From a virus, in the IMG/VR virus record IMGVR_UViG_3300034198_009894, positions 62,001-126,000 of that record: a DNA stretch of 64,000 nucleotides; one strand, written 5' to 3'. The notes under the pieces are model-generated. The model was not told the DNA's origin. It made no database searches and worked only from the letters and a program-made list of their open reading frames with translations. Below, in pieces: positions 1 to 11,500 of this stretch. Both the position numbers and the translations under genes were made by a program. Within the stretch, counting starts at the first letter, position 1, and each line of letters starts with the position of its first letter.

Positions 1-3000
1 ACCACCGCCACCGCCTGCTGCTGGAGTACTGGCAAAATACCCTCCTGCGCCACCGCCAAACAGTCCGCCAAAACTATTTGTCCAGTACTGAGTTCCAAAG
101 CTTCCTCCCCAGCTTCCGTACCCATTTTGAGTAAATGGTGAGCTACCGCCACCACCTCCACCGCCCCCATCAGCGACAGCATTTCCGCTAGTAGAACCTA
201 TTCCGTATATGCCAACTCCCAATCCACCTAAAGGCGTCGTGATAATCGGATTTAAGCCTACACCTCCGTTCCCGCGATATCCGGCCGCACCACCACCGCT
301 GCCGCCTCTCAAAACCGTTAAAACAGTATAAGTATCTCCTCCGTTTCCTCCATTGGCGCCGCCAGTTCCAACATAAGAACCTCCAACTGTTCCGTTTGCT
401 CCGTATCCAATCACCTCAGTAGTTCCAAAAGTGCTATCGCCTGCTTTAACAGCCAGCCCTCTGCCTGATCCTGCGCCAACGCAAACAACACTAACATTGT
501 ATACACCATCTGGTACTACATAGTAATACGTACCTGGTTTATCAAATACTGTATCTGTAATCTTACTCTTGTATCTGATAATTACTGTGCCCGATCCACC
601 TAGTCCCCCGCCTCCTCCACCACCGCCTCCAGTGTTAGCTTGCCCATTGGTGGCCGCAACTGCTGGAACAGTATTTCTGTGTCCATTACCACCGCCTCCT
701 ATTCCGCCGAGTCCATTAAGTCCCACGGTGGCACTATAGCCATTGTCTGACGACACTCCACCTCCTCCGCCACCTCCATAGTACTTATTGGTAAATGAAA
801 CTAACCGTCCTAATCCACCGTCTCCAGCAGAACAGCTTAGTGTGTTGCCACCCACAGCTCCAGCTCCACCGCCGCCGGCTCCTCTATGAACATAGCACGC
901 GCTCCAGGGAGTAGCTGTGCCTCCACTATTTCCCTGCGTGGAGAACCCCGCTCCAGGACTAGTAGCACCATATCCTATACCAGTTGGCATATAGTATCCA
1001 ACTGCTCCTCCTCCAGACGCGCCGCTCAGACCCGAGGTAGCACTGTTATAAGCTAGCCAATTTCCACCACTTCCTCCGCCATAAGCTTCAAATGTTGGGC
1101 TAGTCAGCACTTTTGATACTGGTCCCACTGTAGTTATAGTAGCGTTTGTGATACTTCCATCTAAGAATGGATCCGGAGTGGCTGAACCAAATGGTCCTAC
1201 TGTGACCACTGTTGGGTTGCTTACTTTAGTGATAGTTAAGTTATTATTGCTACCGTCAACTATCTGTTCTGCGTTGGCAGTTAGTAGCGTTGTATTTGCT
1301 ATAGCAGTCAATGAACTAGTAGGGGCTATACTATCAATGTATAGTGCTCTTCCCTTGACTACTCTAAAATTACTTATATAACCTTTTAGTAAGTATGAAG
1401 TGCTATAGTACCCACCGATGGCAACACCTGTACAGCTATAATTTGTAGTATCAATTCTACTTGCGGCCGGAACGCCATTTATATAAACTGTGGTTCTACC
1501 ACTTCTGCGAATCAGAGCAAAATGTGTCCAAACGTTAATCACTGCTGTTGCTCCAGTGTTGGCGGCCGTACCCGCCCAGTACACGCTATACGGAGCCCCA
1601 GCCACGTTGTCTACGTACAATCCAATAGTATTACTAGCAGAAGCATTTAATCCAATTGAATTTCCACTTAGTTGAAATATTCCGCGATTCTCAGTAGTAG
1701 TTAAGTATACCCATCCTTCAACAGTAAAATCTCCGGTGCCAAAGTTGAACGCAGTTGAATTACTAGTGCTCAGATAATCTCCGGTGCCATCAAAGAACAC
1801 ACTACGAGATTGAGTAGTAACAGCAGTTGATGTAAATGGACTAGAAAGAATTGGTCTAACATCAGCACGAGCGGTAAAACTGAGATTATTTGTACTGTTA
1901 TCAACAAACAAAGCGCCCTGACAAGTTAATAGCGTAGTATTAACTGTAGCAGACAGTGGAGTGGTGCTTGGCGTAAAGTTAGCGGTATAAACAGCGGTAC
2001 TCTTTACTACGCGAAGATTAGAAAGATATCCACGAAATAAGTACGAGGTACTATAATACCCGCCAATAGCTATATTTGTAGCAGTAATATCTTCGGCGGC
2101 CACTCTACTATCAACTGATGTCCCGTTTATATAAAGAGTAGCAGTACCGGAAACACGAGCAATCGCTACGTGATTCCAAGTATTAGCGGTCATGACCGCG
2201 ATGGTGGGGCCCACCCAAGTGCCAGCAACATTAACTATTAACGACCCAGTAAGATTACTTAACGTTCTGCTCAAGCCCTGTATTACAGTAATTCCAGTTC
2301 CATAGGAGGTCATTAATCCGCCGTTCGTAGTAGAAGTTTGTAGTATGCCTCGTTGCGTGGCTGAGCTAACATCAGCGCTATTTACCCAAAATTCTACAGT
2401 AAAATCTCCTGTACCGAAATTAAAAGCAGTATTACTTCCAGTACTCATATAGTCGCCGGCACCGTCAAAGTAAGTGCTCCAACGTTGAGTTTCGGTTCCA
2501 TATGGAGTATTAACATCAACCGTGGCACTTCCATTTACTGTTAATGCTAGATTATTTGTGCTACTATCAATTATAGATGTACCAGAACACGTTAACAGCG
2601 TAGTGTTTTCTATTGTGGTCAGTGCGCTTATGGGTGGAATGAAATTGGCGGAGTTAGCGCTATATAGTGCGGTTCCTTTTACTATTCTTATATTAGACAT
2701 ATATCCGTTGAATAGCCACACAAGAGTATCGGGATTAAGTCCTATAACTAGATGGCCCTGTGAAGTTATCGTTGATAGTTGATTACAAGTAACTTCCCCT
2801 AATATTCCATTTAAGAACATTCTAATTGTTGATCCGTCGCCCACTACAGCAAAGTGATTCCACGTATTAGGTAATATAGTAGTGTTTGAGTATGCTTGTC
2901 CTCCTCCAGTTTGATAGTAAGATATATATCCTGAGCTTAGTACTACACGCCAACCTCCTCCGGCAACAGATTGAAAATTTCCTAAAATTCCCTGAACCGT

Positions 3001-6000
3001 ACTTACATTAGGAGCATTTATCCAGCCCTCTACTGTGAATGGAGTGCTTCCGAATTCGTGCGCTGGACCCTTTGGTATACTTAAATAACTTGAACCGTTA
3101 AAAAGAATACTGTAGTTTACTGGCTGCGGTATCGCAGTTAATTCCTGTGCGGTTAACAACACCGTGTTGTTTATTGTTGATAATCTCCCACCCGACGGTA
3201 CAAAGTTTGCTGTATATAGAGCAGTTCCTTTTATTATTCTTAGACTTGAAATTAGTCCACTAAATGAAGTAGTACTTCCATTTATACCCTGTCCTATTAA
3301 TACCGGCTTAGTAGTTCCCAGATCGCTAGCACTAGTGTGTGTGCCAGTTGCTTCAATTCCATTTAGAAATATTCTCCATACTCCTGATTGGCGAGTTAAT
3401 GCCACGTGATTCCATACATTTGTCGTAAAGGCAGTTGAGCCATACACTAAATTAGCTGGACCGTTATAGTACTGTAGTGCTCCTCCGGTTGATAAAAATA
3501 TAGCAGTTGATTCTGCCCCTACTGCTGCTCTTAAGTCTATGAACGTTCCGCCATTCACAGCAGAAGTCGGCAATTTACCGTCCCATTTCGCCCAAAATTC
3601 AATAGTAAAGTCACCAGTTCCGAATCCAAAAGCACTATTAGTCGGAACACTTAAGTAACTATTGGATCCAACAAAAGATGCCCCGTAATATGGAGATAAA
3701 TGTATGATTGAAGCTTTACCGTTTTCTCCAACTAGACCTCCGGCGCCTACATTAATTATTTTTGTACCCGGAGTAACAGTTGTGGATCCAGTTATCACGC
3801 CTCCACCTCCACCTCCACCGCCAGCAACTCCAGATCCACCTCCACCTCCTCCTCCAACTATTACATAGTCAACATCTACCGTGGATGTAGTCTCAACATT
3901 AAAAGGAGAGAATTGAACTGGCAGTGGATTAGAATTAATTGTTATAGAAAACTTATTAGAGCTAACATCTACTGGATACCCATTTTGACAAGTCAATAAT
4001 GCTGTATTTGTTATAGCAGTTAATGGTGAGCTTGATGGTGTGAAATTACTTGTATATACAGCAGTACCTTTTACTATTCTGAGATTACTTATATATCCAT
4101 TTAAGAAAAAAGAAACGCCTCCGTTGGCAATAAATCTTCCAACATGTAGCGATGTAGAATTTACAGCAGTATAATTTGTATTATTTGATTGTGTTGTGCC
4201 TATCTGTGTACCATTAACAAATGCTCTTAAACTTGTTCCGCCGCGTGTCAAGCAAACATGATACCACTGATTGAGAGATGGATTCCATGAAAATGTTAGT
4301 CCAGCATAAGTCGGCGTGTATCTAGCAAAAACCAGTTGATTAGCACCGCCGTCAAAATAAAGAGACCATGCACAAAGTCGTTGAGTTGGTGTAGCATCCA
4401 CGCCATCACCTAACATTGCAAACACAGGATAGCCAGTTTTTGTATTTAAATATACCCAACACTCAATAGTAAAATCACCTGTATCAAAACTAAACGCAGC
4501 ATTAGTTGGTATGGTTAAATAATCTCCATTACCATTAAAGTAAGTACTCCAATTTCTATAAAACGCAGCACTTGAAGTGGGAGAAAATACATCTGAACGA
4601 ACAGTGTTATATGCCTGAACTATTGCGTTAGTAACGCTATTATCTACGGGTCTCCAAGGAGTTTGAAGAGTAAGTAATATCGTATTATTAATGGGTTGTA
4701 ATCTAGTAGTGGGCGGAGTAAAGTTACTCACATATAAAGCAGTTCCCTTTAGTATACGAACATCACTTATATACCCTACAAAATTACCAACTCCACTACT
4801 AGCCCATAATTTTTGTCCTATTCTTAATATTGAACCGGGTACTGTAAAAGTAGTGGTACCTGTAATGCCAGTGGTGTTATTAGAGCTAACTCCATTTACG
4901 TAAATTCTAATTTCATTGCCCGATCTAACTGCCGCTATGTGATTCCAGCAACTTAGATTAATTCGTTCGCTACTGGTTAATATAGTAGCGCCCCAACGAT
5001 TTAAAGTAATTGTTCTATTAGAATTAGTATTTAATACATATCCGTTTGAGTTACCAGTACGAGTATCAATTAAAATCATGCCCGACGATGGACTAGCATC
5101 AGTGTACATCCACAATTCAATAGTAAAATCGTTGGCTTCTAAATTAAACGTATAATTTGAAACTGAGCCGGAAACTACGTCAACATACCCACTACTAAAA
5201 AAATAACTACTGCCATTATTAGTAGTGGTATTAATAAATGGACTAAGAACTGTAGCAGTTACTCCGCTGCTAGATTTATTAATAGTTAAATTATTTCCAC
5301 TATTATCAATAAATGTTTGCTCTCCAGCAGAACCCTGACAAGTTAATATAGAAGTAATCGGATTCTCGGAACGTTCTCCAGTATGTGGGTATATAATATA
5401 GGGAGCATAAGTCAGTGACTGTCCCATAGGCGTAAAAGACGATGCCGTCGGTAACACATTACCGTTTTTTACTACTCTTAAATTTGATATATGTCCGTCA
5501 AAAAATCCAGTAGCAGTAGAGTTTCCTCCAATAACAAATTTTGTACTATTAGTAGTACTAATAGCAGTATTACTAGACGCTATTAATTGTCCGCCCATAT
5601 ATAATCTAGTCGTGGGAGCGGTATATGTTAATGCCACGTGAACCCAAATATCAGCCGATAATTTTACTGTTGAGGTAATAGTAGTGTAATTACCATTTCC
5701 GGTATGTAATTTAGCGGTTAATAATCCGTTTAATAAGTATAGTGAGTATTGAGTTCTTCCGTCGCTACCGCCTAGATATGAGCATATTATTTTTTCATTT
5801 ACACTGGAAATTCCCGTGCTACTGGGTCTTATCCAGCATTCAATTGTATAACTTACTCCGCTAAGATTTAAATTAGTATCAGCAGTGTTTACCCATAATT
5901 CGCCGCCGGCGTCAAATTTCACGCTATTAAAATTTTGCGGTATTACTAATTCTGTAGTGCCAACAGTGTTAATTACATCGCCGACGAAAAACTCAGTTTC

Positions 6001-6042
6001 GGATACGTAATTTCCACTGGATGCCATTAATATTCCACTCAT
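1..6042 (-). CDS. Giant LamG-repeat, Gly-rich phage adhesin (3' end outside window)
   Basis: An open frame of 2,014 codons runs from the ATG at 6042 to base 1 without a stop, so the gene is truncated by the window edge. An AGGA ribosome site overlaps the stop codon of the upstream gene and sits 7 nt before the ATG, so both are probably read from one mRNA. Seven LamG/concanavalin A-like domains are visible. Their core strand (GTGDFTIECW and variants) falls near residues 67, 309, 525, 814, 1005, 1215 and 1440, and most are closed by a NGYISNLRIVKGTA-type linker. A polyglycine segment lies near 725-750. A long Gly-rich C-terminal region starts near 1650 and contains a VPDGVYNVSVVCVGAG strand seen in Gly-rich tip domains. 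There is no signal peptide or membrane segment. LamG folds usually bind glycans. A role as a tail fibre or receptor-binding protein is inferred from the domains and neighbours. Confidence 0.85.
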   Translation of the reverse strand, partial: MSGILMASSGNYVSETEFFVGDVINTVGTTELVIPQNFNSVKFDAGGELWVNTADTNLNLSGVSYTIECWIRPSSTGISSVNEKIICSYLGGSDGRTQYSLYLLNGLLTAKLHTGNGNYTTITSTVKLSADIWVHVALTYTAPTTRLYMGGQLIASSNTAISTTNSTKFVIGGNSTATGFFDGHISNLRVVKNGNVLPTASSFTPMGQSLTYAPYIIYPHTGERSENPITSILTCQGSAGEQTFIDNSGNNLTINKSSSGVTATVLSPFINTTTNNGSSYFFSSGYVDVVSGSVSNYTFNLEANDFTIELWMYTDASPSSGMILIDTRTGNSNGYVLNTNSNRTITLNRWGATILTSSERINLSCWNHIAAVRSGNEIRIYVNGVSSNNTTGITGTTTFTVPGSILRIGQKLWASSGVGNFVGYISDVRILKGTALYVSNFTPPTTRLQPINNTILLTLQTPWRPVDNSVTNAIVQAYNTVRSDVFSPTSSAAFYRNWSTYFNGNGDYLTIPTNAAFSFDTGDFTIECWVYLNTKTGYPVFAMLGDGVDATPTQRLCAWSLYFDGGANQLVFARYTPTYAGLTFSWNPSLNQWYHVCLTRGGTSLRAFVNGTQIGTTQSNNTNYTAVNSTSLHVGRFIANGGVSFFLNGYISNLRIVKGTAVYTSNFTPSSSPLTAITNTALLTCQNGYPVDVSSNKFSITINSNPLPVQFSPFNVETTSTVDVDYVIVGGGGGGGSGVAGGGGGGGGVITGSTTVTPGTKIINVGAGGLVGENGKASIIHLSPYYGASFVGSNSYLSVPTNSAFGFGTGDFTIEFWAKWDGKLPTSAVNGGTFIDLRAAVGAESTAIFLSTGGALQYYNGPANLVYGSTAFTTNVWNHVALTRQSGVWRIFLNGIEATGTHTSASDLGTTKPVLIGQGINGSTTSFSGLISSLRIIKGTALYTANFVPSGGRLSTINNTVLLTAQELTAIPQPVNYSILFNGSSYLSIPKGPAHEFGSTPFTVEGWINAPNVSTVQGILGNFQSVAGGGWRVVLSSGYISYYQTGGGQAYSNTTILPNTWNHFAVVGDGSTIRMFLNGILGEVTCNQLSTITSQGHLVIGLNPDTLVWLFNGYMSNIRIVKGTALYSANSANFIPPISALTTIENTTLLTCSGTSIIDSSTNNLALTVNGSATVDVNTPYGTETQRWSTYFDGAGDYMSTGSNTAFNFGTGDFTVEFWVNSADVSSATQRGILQTSTTNGGLMTSYGTGITVIQGLSRTLSNLTGSLIVNVAGTWVGPTIAVMTANTWNHVAIARVSGTATLYINGTSVDSRVAAEDITATNIAIGGYYSTSYLFRGYLSNLRVVKSTAVYTANFTPSTTPLSATVNTTLLTCQGALFVDNSTNNLSFTARADVRPILSSPFTSTAVTTQSRSVFFDGTGDYLSTSNSTAFNFGTGDFTVEGWVYLTTTENRGIFQLSGNSIGLNASASNTIGLYVDNVAGAPYSVYWAGTAANTGATAVINVWTHFALIRRSGRTTVYINGVPAASRIDTTNYSCTGVAIGGYYSTSYLLKGYISNFRVVKGRALYIDSIAPTSSLTAIANTTLLTANAEQIVDGSNNNLTITKVSNPTVVTVGPFGSATPDPFLDGSITNATITTVGPVSKVLTSPTFEAYGGGSGGNWLAYNSATSGLSGASGGGAVGYYMPTGIGYGATSPGAGFSTQGNSGGTATPWSACYVHRGAGGGGAGAVGGNTLSCSAGDGGLGRLVSFTNKYYGGGGGGGVSSDNGYSATVGLNGLGGIGGGGNGHRNTVPAVAATNGQANTGGGGGGGGGLGGSGTVIIRYKSKITDTVFDKPGTYYYVVPDGVYNVSVVCVGAGSGRGLAVKAGDSTFGTTEVIGYGANGTVGGSYVGTGGANGGNGGDTYTVLTVLRGGSGGGAAGYRGNGGVGLNPIITTPLGGLGVGIYGIGSTSGNAVADGGGGGGGGSSPFTQNGYGSWGGSFGTQYWTNSFGGLFGGGAGGYFASTPAAGGGGG

Positions 6043-6051
6043 AATTTATTC

Positions 6052-8532
6052 CTATATTTCTTTATTTCCAGAAGTAATTCGTACAAATCCACTCTTATTA
6101 TTTGACGCTCCGACTACTATATTTAATTGTTGTCCTGGTTTAACCGTCATATTATGCTTAGTAATTATTTCATCAGTTCTTGCGTAAACATAATCCTCAA
6201 CACTAGTTGCTCCATTGGATAATACAAATCTATCTGGAGCACCCCTACATTCAATATCTATAAAAAATACTCCATCGGGTACAACATACTTAAAATTTCC
6301 AGATTGATTGTAAATAGACTCGGTGATATTACTAATATATTTAACTGCTATCACGTGATTATCATCTGATGATGCTAAGCACTTTATTGAATTTTTTGTT
6401 GCGTCGGCAATAGCGTCAGAGCCTACTGCTATATTATATGTGCCAGCTAAAAGCTTTAAATTTTTAGCTAATAACGAATTTTGATAGGTAGTGCTGTTTT
6501 GTAAAGCTACACTGTAATTATAATTACTAGTATTTTCTAATCTTAATATGTCAACAGCGGTAGTTATTGAAAATGGAGATTTGTCGCTGTTCTGAGCGTT
6601 AACAATTTGTAAATTAGCGTTTTTAGAACTATTATTTTCAGTCACTGAATATTGAGCTATTAATAAACTAGTATTTAAAATTGGAGTCAAATGAGTGATT
6701 GGGCATTTAAAAACTGTGATGTTCCTTGCTACTCCGCGAGTAATTCTAACATCCTGTAAATACCCATTCCAATTTTTACCTATAATCAGTGATTCGCAAT
6801 TACTGTAATTGGTATTATCTACACAGTATCTTGCCCATTTATTATTTCCAAATTGTCTTATTGATTGTTGTACTCCATTAATATAGCAAGTGAGTATTTT
6901 ATTGCGTCTTTGAATGCTTATAAAATTCCAAGATTTGAACCAAGATTCAGAACGAACTAAATCAGTTAAATACACACTGGTATTTGAACCGTCGTTAATT
7001 ACTATTCCGAATTGATTCCCGAATTCAGAATTATTAAGTCTTATCTCCAACGTTTTATTGTTTTGATAATGTGCGGTAAAAACACTGCGAGTTTTCAAGT
7101 CATTAATCGCTAAATATGCCCAGCACTCAATAGTATAATCTTCTGTACCAAAATCAAATATAGATGAATTGAATGGATAAGTTATTGACGCAGATGTAAT
7201 ATTTCTAGTTATCTTGTTTTTTAAATCACTATTATCAACAAACAAATTAGGATGCTGAGCGGTTAATAATACAGTGTTAATAGTTTTTGGTAAAGGTTTG
7301 TCTAATGGAGTAAAATTTGAAGTGTATATAGCACTGTCTTTTATAACTCTTACATTTGATACTTTTCCATTGAGTGCGTATAATATATTGCCCGCGGAAT
7401 CTGAACCCAATTTACCAATGTGTTTTATGTAATTAATATCGTTATTAACAATTGACCCATTAATTACGCCGTCAACAAATATGCGAATTGTGCCCGATGA
7501 TCTAGTAACCGCTAAATGATACCATCTATCACTAACTATAACAGTGTTGCTAGATAAACTAAGTCCATTACTGTAGTAGTGTAGCTCTCCTCCGACTATT
7601 GATATTAGTTGTTGATTAATGTTGTTGTGTAAATACCCTATAACACAGCAATTTGAATTTACATTTGATATATTTACCCAACACTCTACAGTGTAATCAT
7701 TACTTAATTCAATTAAATCAAAGTCAATAGACGTATTTCCAAAGAAATTAGCACTAGTGTTCTTTTTATTGTCAATTATTTTTAATTCAGAATTGTCGTT
7801 AAAGCTGGCACTACTATCGAAGAATTTATATTCAGCGCTGTATGAGCCGGTATTAGTATTCAGTACAGTATTAGCATATGGACTGATATCTACAAAATTA
7901 GCATCGTGCTCAGTTAAACTTAAATGTAACACAGTGTTATCATAATATGAATCTGATTCATTTGAAAACAAATTCTGTGGTATATCGTAATTGGGCGTGT
8001 AATATACGGCTGAATCAGTGATCAATCTTAAGTTACTTATATACCCACTAAAACTGACGGGTTTATTACCGCTCACACGAATATTACACTGTGCTAGCTT
8101 AATAGTTTCTAAATAAACTAAATTCCCGACATCTACACCATCTACATATAGAGTTAATATATTATCGCAACGCTCTACTACAATGTGATGCCAGCTATTA
8201 TTAGTAAATGACTCGTTCTGCTGAATTATCTCTTTAGTATTACTATCTTGTAATCTTACTGCTAGTTTATTAAAATCTTTTACTTTATAAATTGTGAATT
8301 CGTTATTCGCAGAACTGATTATTTCATAACTGTCGACAGTTGATACGGTTGAATATACCCAGAATTCAAAAGTAAAATCGTTAGTTAGATTTTTTTCTAG
8401 TTCAGAAACTTCAATATATGAGTACTCATTCAAATATACACTATTTGTTCGTGAGGGTACAGTAAACTTATATAAAGTTGGAGTAGAGTATACTATACCG
8501 TCAAATTGATTATCAGTGATATTTGATTCCAT
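6052..8532 (-). CDS. LamG-repeat fibre/adhesin protein, 826 aa
   Basis: Three LamG-like domains can be seen, with core strands NDFTFEFWVYS (about residue 50), NDYTVECWVNIS (about 285) and GTEDYTIECWAYL (about 465). Each is followed by the SNLR/SNVR linker and a LL-type end strand. The C-terminal 90 residues (FKYVVPDGVFFIDIECRGAP, then a VKPGQQLNIVVG strand) match the tip domain of the next gene but without its polyglycine. The frame is rich in Asn, Ser and Ile and uses AT-rich codons. The ATG lies only 7 nt downstream of a late-promoter-like ATAAATA and has no Shine-Dalgarno sequence, so the mRNA may be leaderless. It is separated from the upstream fibre gene by a strong hairpin. A receptor-binding role is inferred. 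Confidence 0.85.
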   Translation of the reverse strand: MESNITDNQFDGIVYSTPTLYKFTVPSRTNSVYLNEYSYIEVSELEKNLTNDFTFEFWVYSTVSTVDSYEIISSANNEFTIYKVKDFNKLAVRLQDSNTKEIIQQNESFTNNSWHHIVVERCDNILTLYVDGVDVGNLVYLETIKLAQCNIRVSGNKPVSFSGYISNLRLITDSAVYYTPNYDIPQNLFSNESDSYYDNTVLHLSLTEHDANFVDISPYANTVLNTNTGSYSAEYKFFDSSASFNDNSELKIIDNKKNTSANFFGNTSIDFDLIELSNDYTVECWVNISNVNSNCCVIGYLHNNINQQLISIVGGELHYYSNGLSLSSNTVIVSDRWYHLAVTRSSGTIRIFVDGVINGSIVNNDINYIKHIGKLGSDSAGNILYALNGKVSNVRVIKDSAIYTSNFTPLDKPLPKTINTVLLTAQHPNLFVDNSDLKNKITRNITSASITYPFNSSIFDFGTEDYTIECWAYLAINDLKTRSVFTAHYQNNKTLEIRLNNSEFGNQFGIVINDGSNTSVYLTDLVRSESWFKSWNFISIQRRNKILTCYINGVQQSIRQFGNNKWARYCVDNTNYSNCESLIIGKNWNGYLQDVRITRGVARNITVFKCPITHLTPILNTSLLIAQYSVTENNSSKNANLQIVNAQNSDKSPFSITTAVDILRLENTSNYNYSVALQNSTTYQNSLLAKNLKLLAGTYNIAVGSDAIADATKNSIKCLASSDDNHVIAVKYISNITESIYNQSGNFKYVVPDGVFFIDIECRGAPDRFVLSNGATSVEDYVYARTDEIITKHNMTVKPGQQLNIVVGASNNKSGFVRITSGNKEI

Positions 8533-8539
8533 ATAATAG

Positions 8540-8546
8540 TATTTAT
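8540..8546 (-). promoter_or_regulatory. Late promoter-like ATAAATA, leaderless arrangement
   Basis: ATAAATA on the minus strand lies between a terminator hairpin and the ATG at 8532 with only 7 nt left for a leader. It matches the T4 late promoter core TATAAATA except for the first base. Confidence 0.6.
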
Positions 8547-8576
8547 GAAAAATGGCGACTCAAGTCGCCATTTTAA
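8547..8576. terminator. Bidirectional-type terminator hairpin
   Basis: AAAATGGCGACT pairs with AGTCGCCATTTT around a two-base loop, with A and T runs at the ends. It lies downstream of 8593..14520 and just before the promoter of 6052..8532. Confidence 0.75.
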
Positions 8577-8592
8577 TAAGTGTATTAAACTA

Positions 8593-11500
8593 TCAAGTAA
8601 TACTACCAGTTAATATAGCCTCTGTTGCGCTATTAAACCACAAGAATGCGGTGCCACGTGCGGCCAATGTAAAGTTTCCAGTGTTAGCGGTGCCGTCTTT
8701 TCTTAAAGTCATACCAGAACCCTGCGTAAATGTAATCGCGACCGCGCTGTCGTTGTAGAAACTGAATGCGTCACCGGCAGCATATGTGTTGGATGGTATA
8801 GTTACGCCCGCTGTAACTGCTATGCGTTTTCCTTTAGCGTTGGCGTCAAACGTGGTGACTCTAGGAAGACCTAGATAGCCAATTTCTAAAGCCGATGCTC
8901 CGGACCCAATTCTTGGAATTTTACCAAAAGAAACTACGCCCGCTGTTGATCCAGTACTTAAATCAATAGTTAAATCATTGCTTCCGGTAAAGGTACTCGC
9001 GTTGGATCTAACTTGTACTACGCCAACGTTGGTAACCAGAGTTGGGCCGCCAGGTGTTGTAGTTGACGCTGGTCCCCATGCGGGAGCTCCGGAGATCACT
9101 GTTAATACTTGATCAGTTGATCCTATTCCAAGTTTTGTTAGCGTGTTGCTTGCGCCACCTATTAACAAATCACCCGTGGCATAAGTTCCGTGCCCAGTTC
9201 CGCCTTTGGTAGCAGTAATTGTACCAGATATATTACTGGCAGCAACTGATAGAGCAGACCACACAGCATCTGTGCCATTAGACGTTAAATAATTATTTTC
9301 TTTTCCAGATTGAGATGGTAATATATTACGAGCGGCTGCTGCTTGAGTGGTGGCGTTTGTGCCGCCCTTCTCAATAGATACAGTGCCGACTAATCCGCTA
9401 GCGCTAAGCGCCGGTGTCCCCCAACTAGCATTTGTACCGTCAGAAGTTAAAAATAGACCGTTCGCCGCAGACTGCGGAGGTAATATATTACGAGCTGCGG
9501 CTGCTTGAGTGGTAGCATCGGTTCCCCCTCTAGTTATCGGTAATGTGCCAGTAGTGTCAGTTAGTGGAATTGACGCAACCGCCGTCATGGCATTTGACCC
9601 ATTACCTTTTATATACCCAGATAGTGAGTTAGCTCCTGTTCCTCCATGTGGTACGTTTAATACACCCGCAATAGTTACATCGGAGTTATTTACTAAATCG
9701 ACACTTGAAGCATTGCCTACTGTTAGACCAGTTGTTCCTGTTTTAAGAGTAATCTTAGAAACTGCTGTGCCCCAGCTAGCATTTGTACCGTCGGTTGTAA
9801 GAAATCTATTCTCCTTGTTTGCCTGTGGAGGTAATATAGCTCTAGCTGCGCCTGCCTGATCATTAGCACCGGTTCCGCCATTAGCAAGCGATAATATATT
9901 TGAAACATCAGTATTTAATTGTATCTTAGACAGAGTTACGTTGCTTCCATTTGAACGAAGAACTGTATTTGCCAACGTTGAAGAGTTTTGAGTCAACGCG
10001 TTTATGGCTGCTTGCTCGGTAGCTTGTCCTGTACCGCCTTTGGATATCTCAATTGTACCATCTATAAAACTAGAGTTAATTGCGGGCGTTCCCCAACTTA
10101 CAGTCGTGCCATTTGTAGTTAAAAACTTTCCATCATTATCAGTTTGAGTTGGAAGAACATCGCTGGACGTAATGGTCTTCCATAATGGAGCGCTGCTTCC
10201 TCCAGCGCTGGTTAGAACTTGCCCACTAGTACCATAATTAGTTCCGCTTAGTCCCCAAGCACCGCTTTTGTTAATTCTAAATCTTTCTGTATTGGCATTA
10301 TGTCTTACTATAAAATTACTGCCTGTTGATGGAGCCGATGATGATACTTGAAGTATGATATTTTGACCAGTTCCGTTGGTTCCAGAACCGTCAAGTCCTG
10401 ATTGTAATGTAATACTTCCGCCCGCATAGCCACTATAACTAGCGGATCCGTCGCCTGCTTTAATAAGTATACTTTGTCCGTCATTAGTACTATTAGGCAA
10501 AGAAATTTGAGTTAAGGCAGTCATACTGGTTATATCACCGTTTGTCCCACTTTTTGCCGCACCTAAATTAGTTCTAGCATTTTGTGCGTCCGTGGCGCCA
10601 GTTCCGCCATGTTCTACTTTTAATACTCCCCCTAACGTTACAACGTCGTTAATAACGCTAGTAGATAACCCAGTATTTCCTCCGGAAATAGAAGCAGTAG
10701 GCACATTCTGCCAAATCGGAGGCAAATTAGGGCCTTTAGAAGTAAGTACTTGTCCTGATGTCCCGCTTGATGGATTAACGTCGCCTAATTGCCACGCCCC
10801 GTTGTTACTGATAGTTAAGCGATTAGTTATTGTATTATCGCTTGCTGTTTTAAATGATACAGATGACCCTACTAAAGTTATTGACGAGAAACTGCCATCA
10901 TTTCCATTAATAGCAGCAATACTTGATGAGTCACTTTCCGGAATAAATTGAAGTTCATTACCACTAATTACATCGGCAACTACTAATGGAGCCTGAGGAG
11001 TAGTTGTTCCTATACCAACGTATCCATCTACATTTAAAGACGTTAAAGTTCCAACGGTAGTTAATGATGAGGTTGTTAGCGTTTCTGGCAAAGTGGTGCC
11101 TATAATATTTTCAGCACTAGCCGGCATTGCGCTCCAAATTGGAGAAGAATTATTGCCTTGTGATACTAGTACCTGTCCACTTACTCCTGTTTGACCGTCC
11201 ACACTCCACGCTCCGCGATCAAGTATGGCCAATCTGTTTACTAATGCCGTGCCAGCGCCCCCGGTGGTTCTTATTATTACTGACCCGCCAATAGATTCAC
11301 TAGCACTGCCGCCATCTATATACACTGCTCCTCCAGGCACTCCGGCCCCGGTGGCGGCGCCGCCTCGCAATAATATGTTTCCTGGCTGTCCGTTATTAAT
11401 AGGCTGAACTCCGGGTCTAAGCATAATACTCAATGGGGCTTTAGAACTGCCCCCGTTAGCTACTCCTTGCGGAGTAGATAATTCAAATATATCAGAGCTT

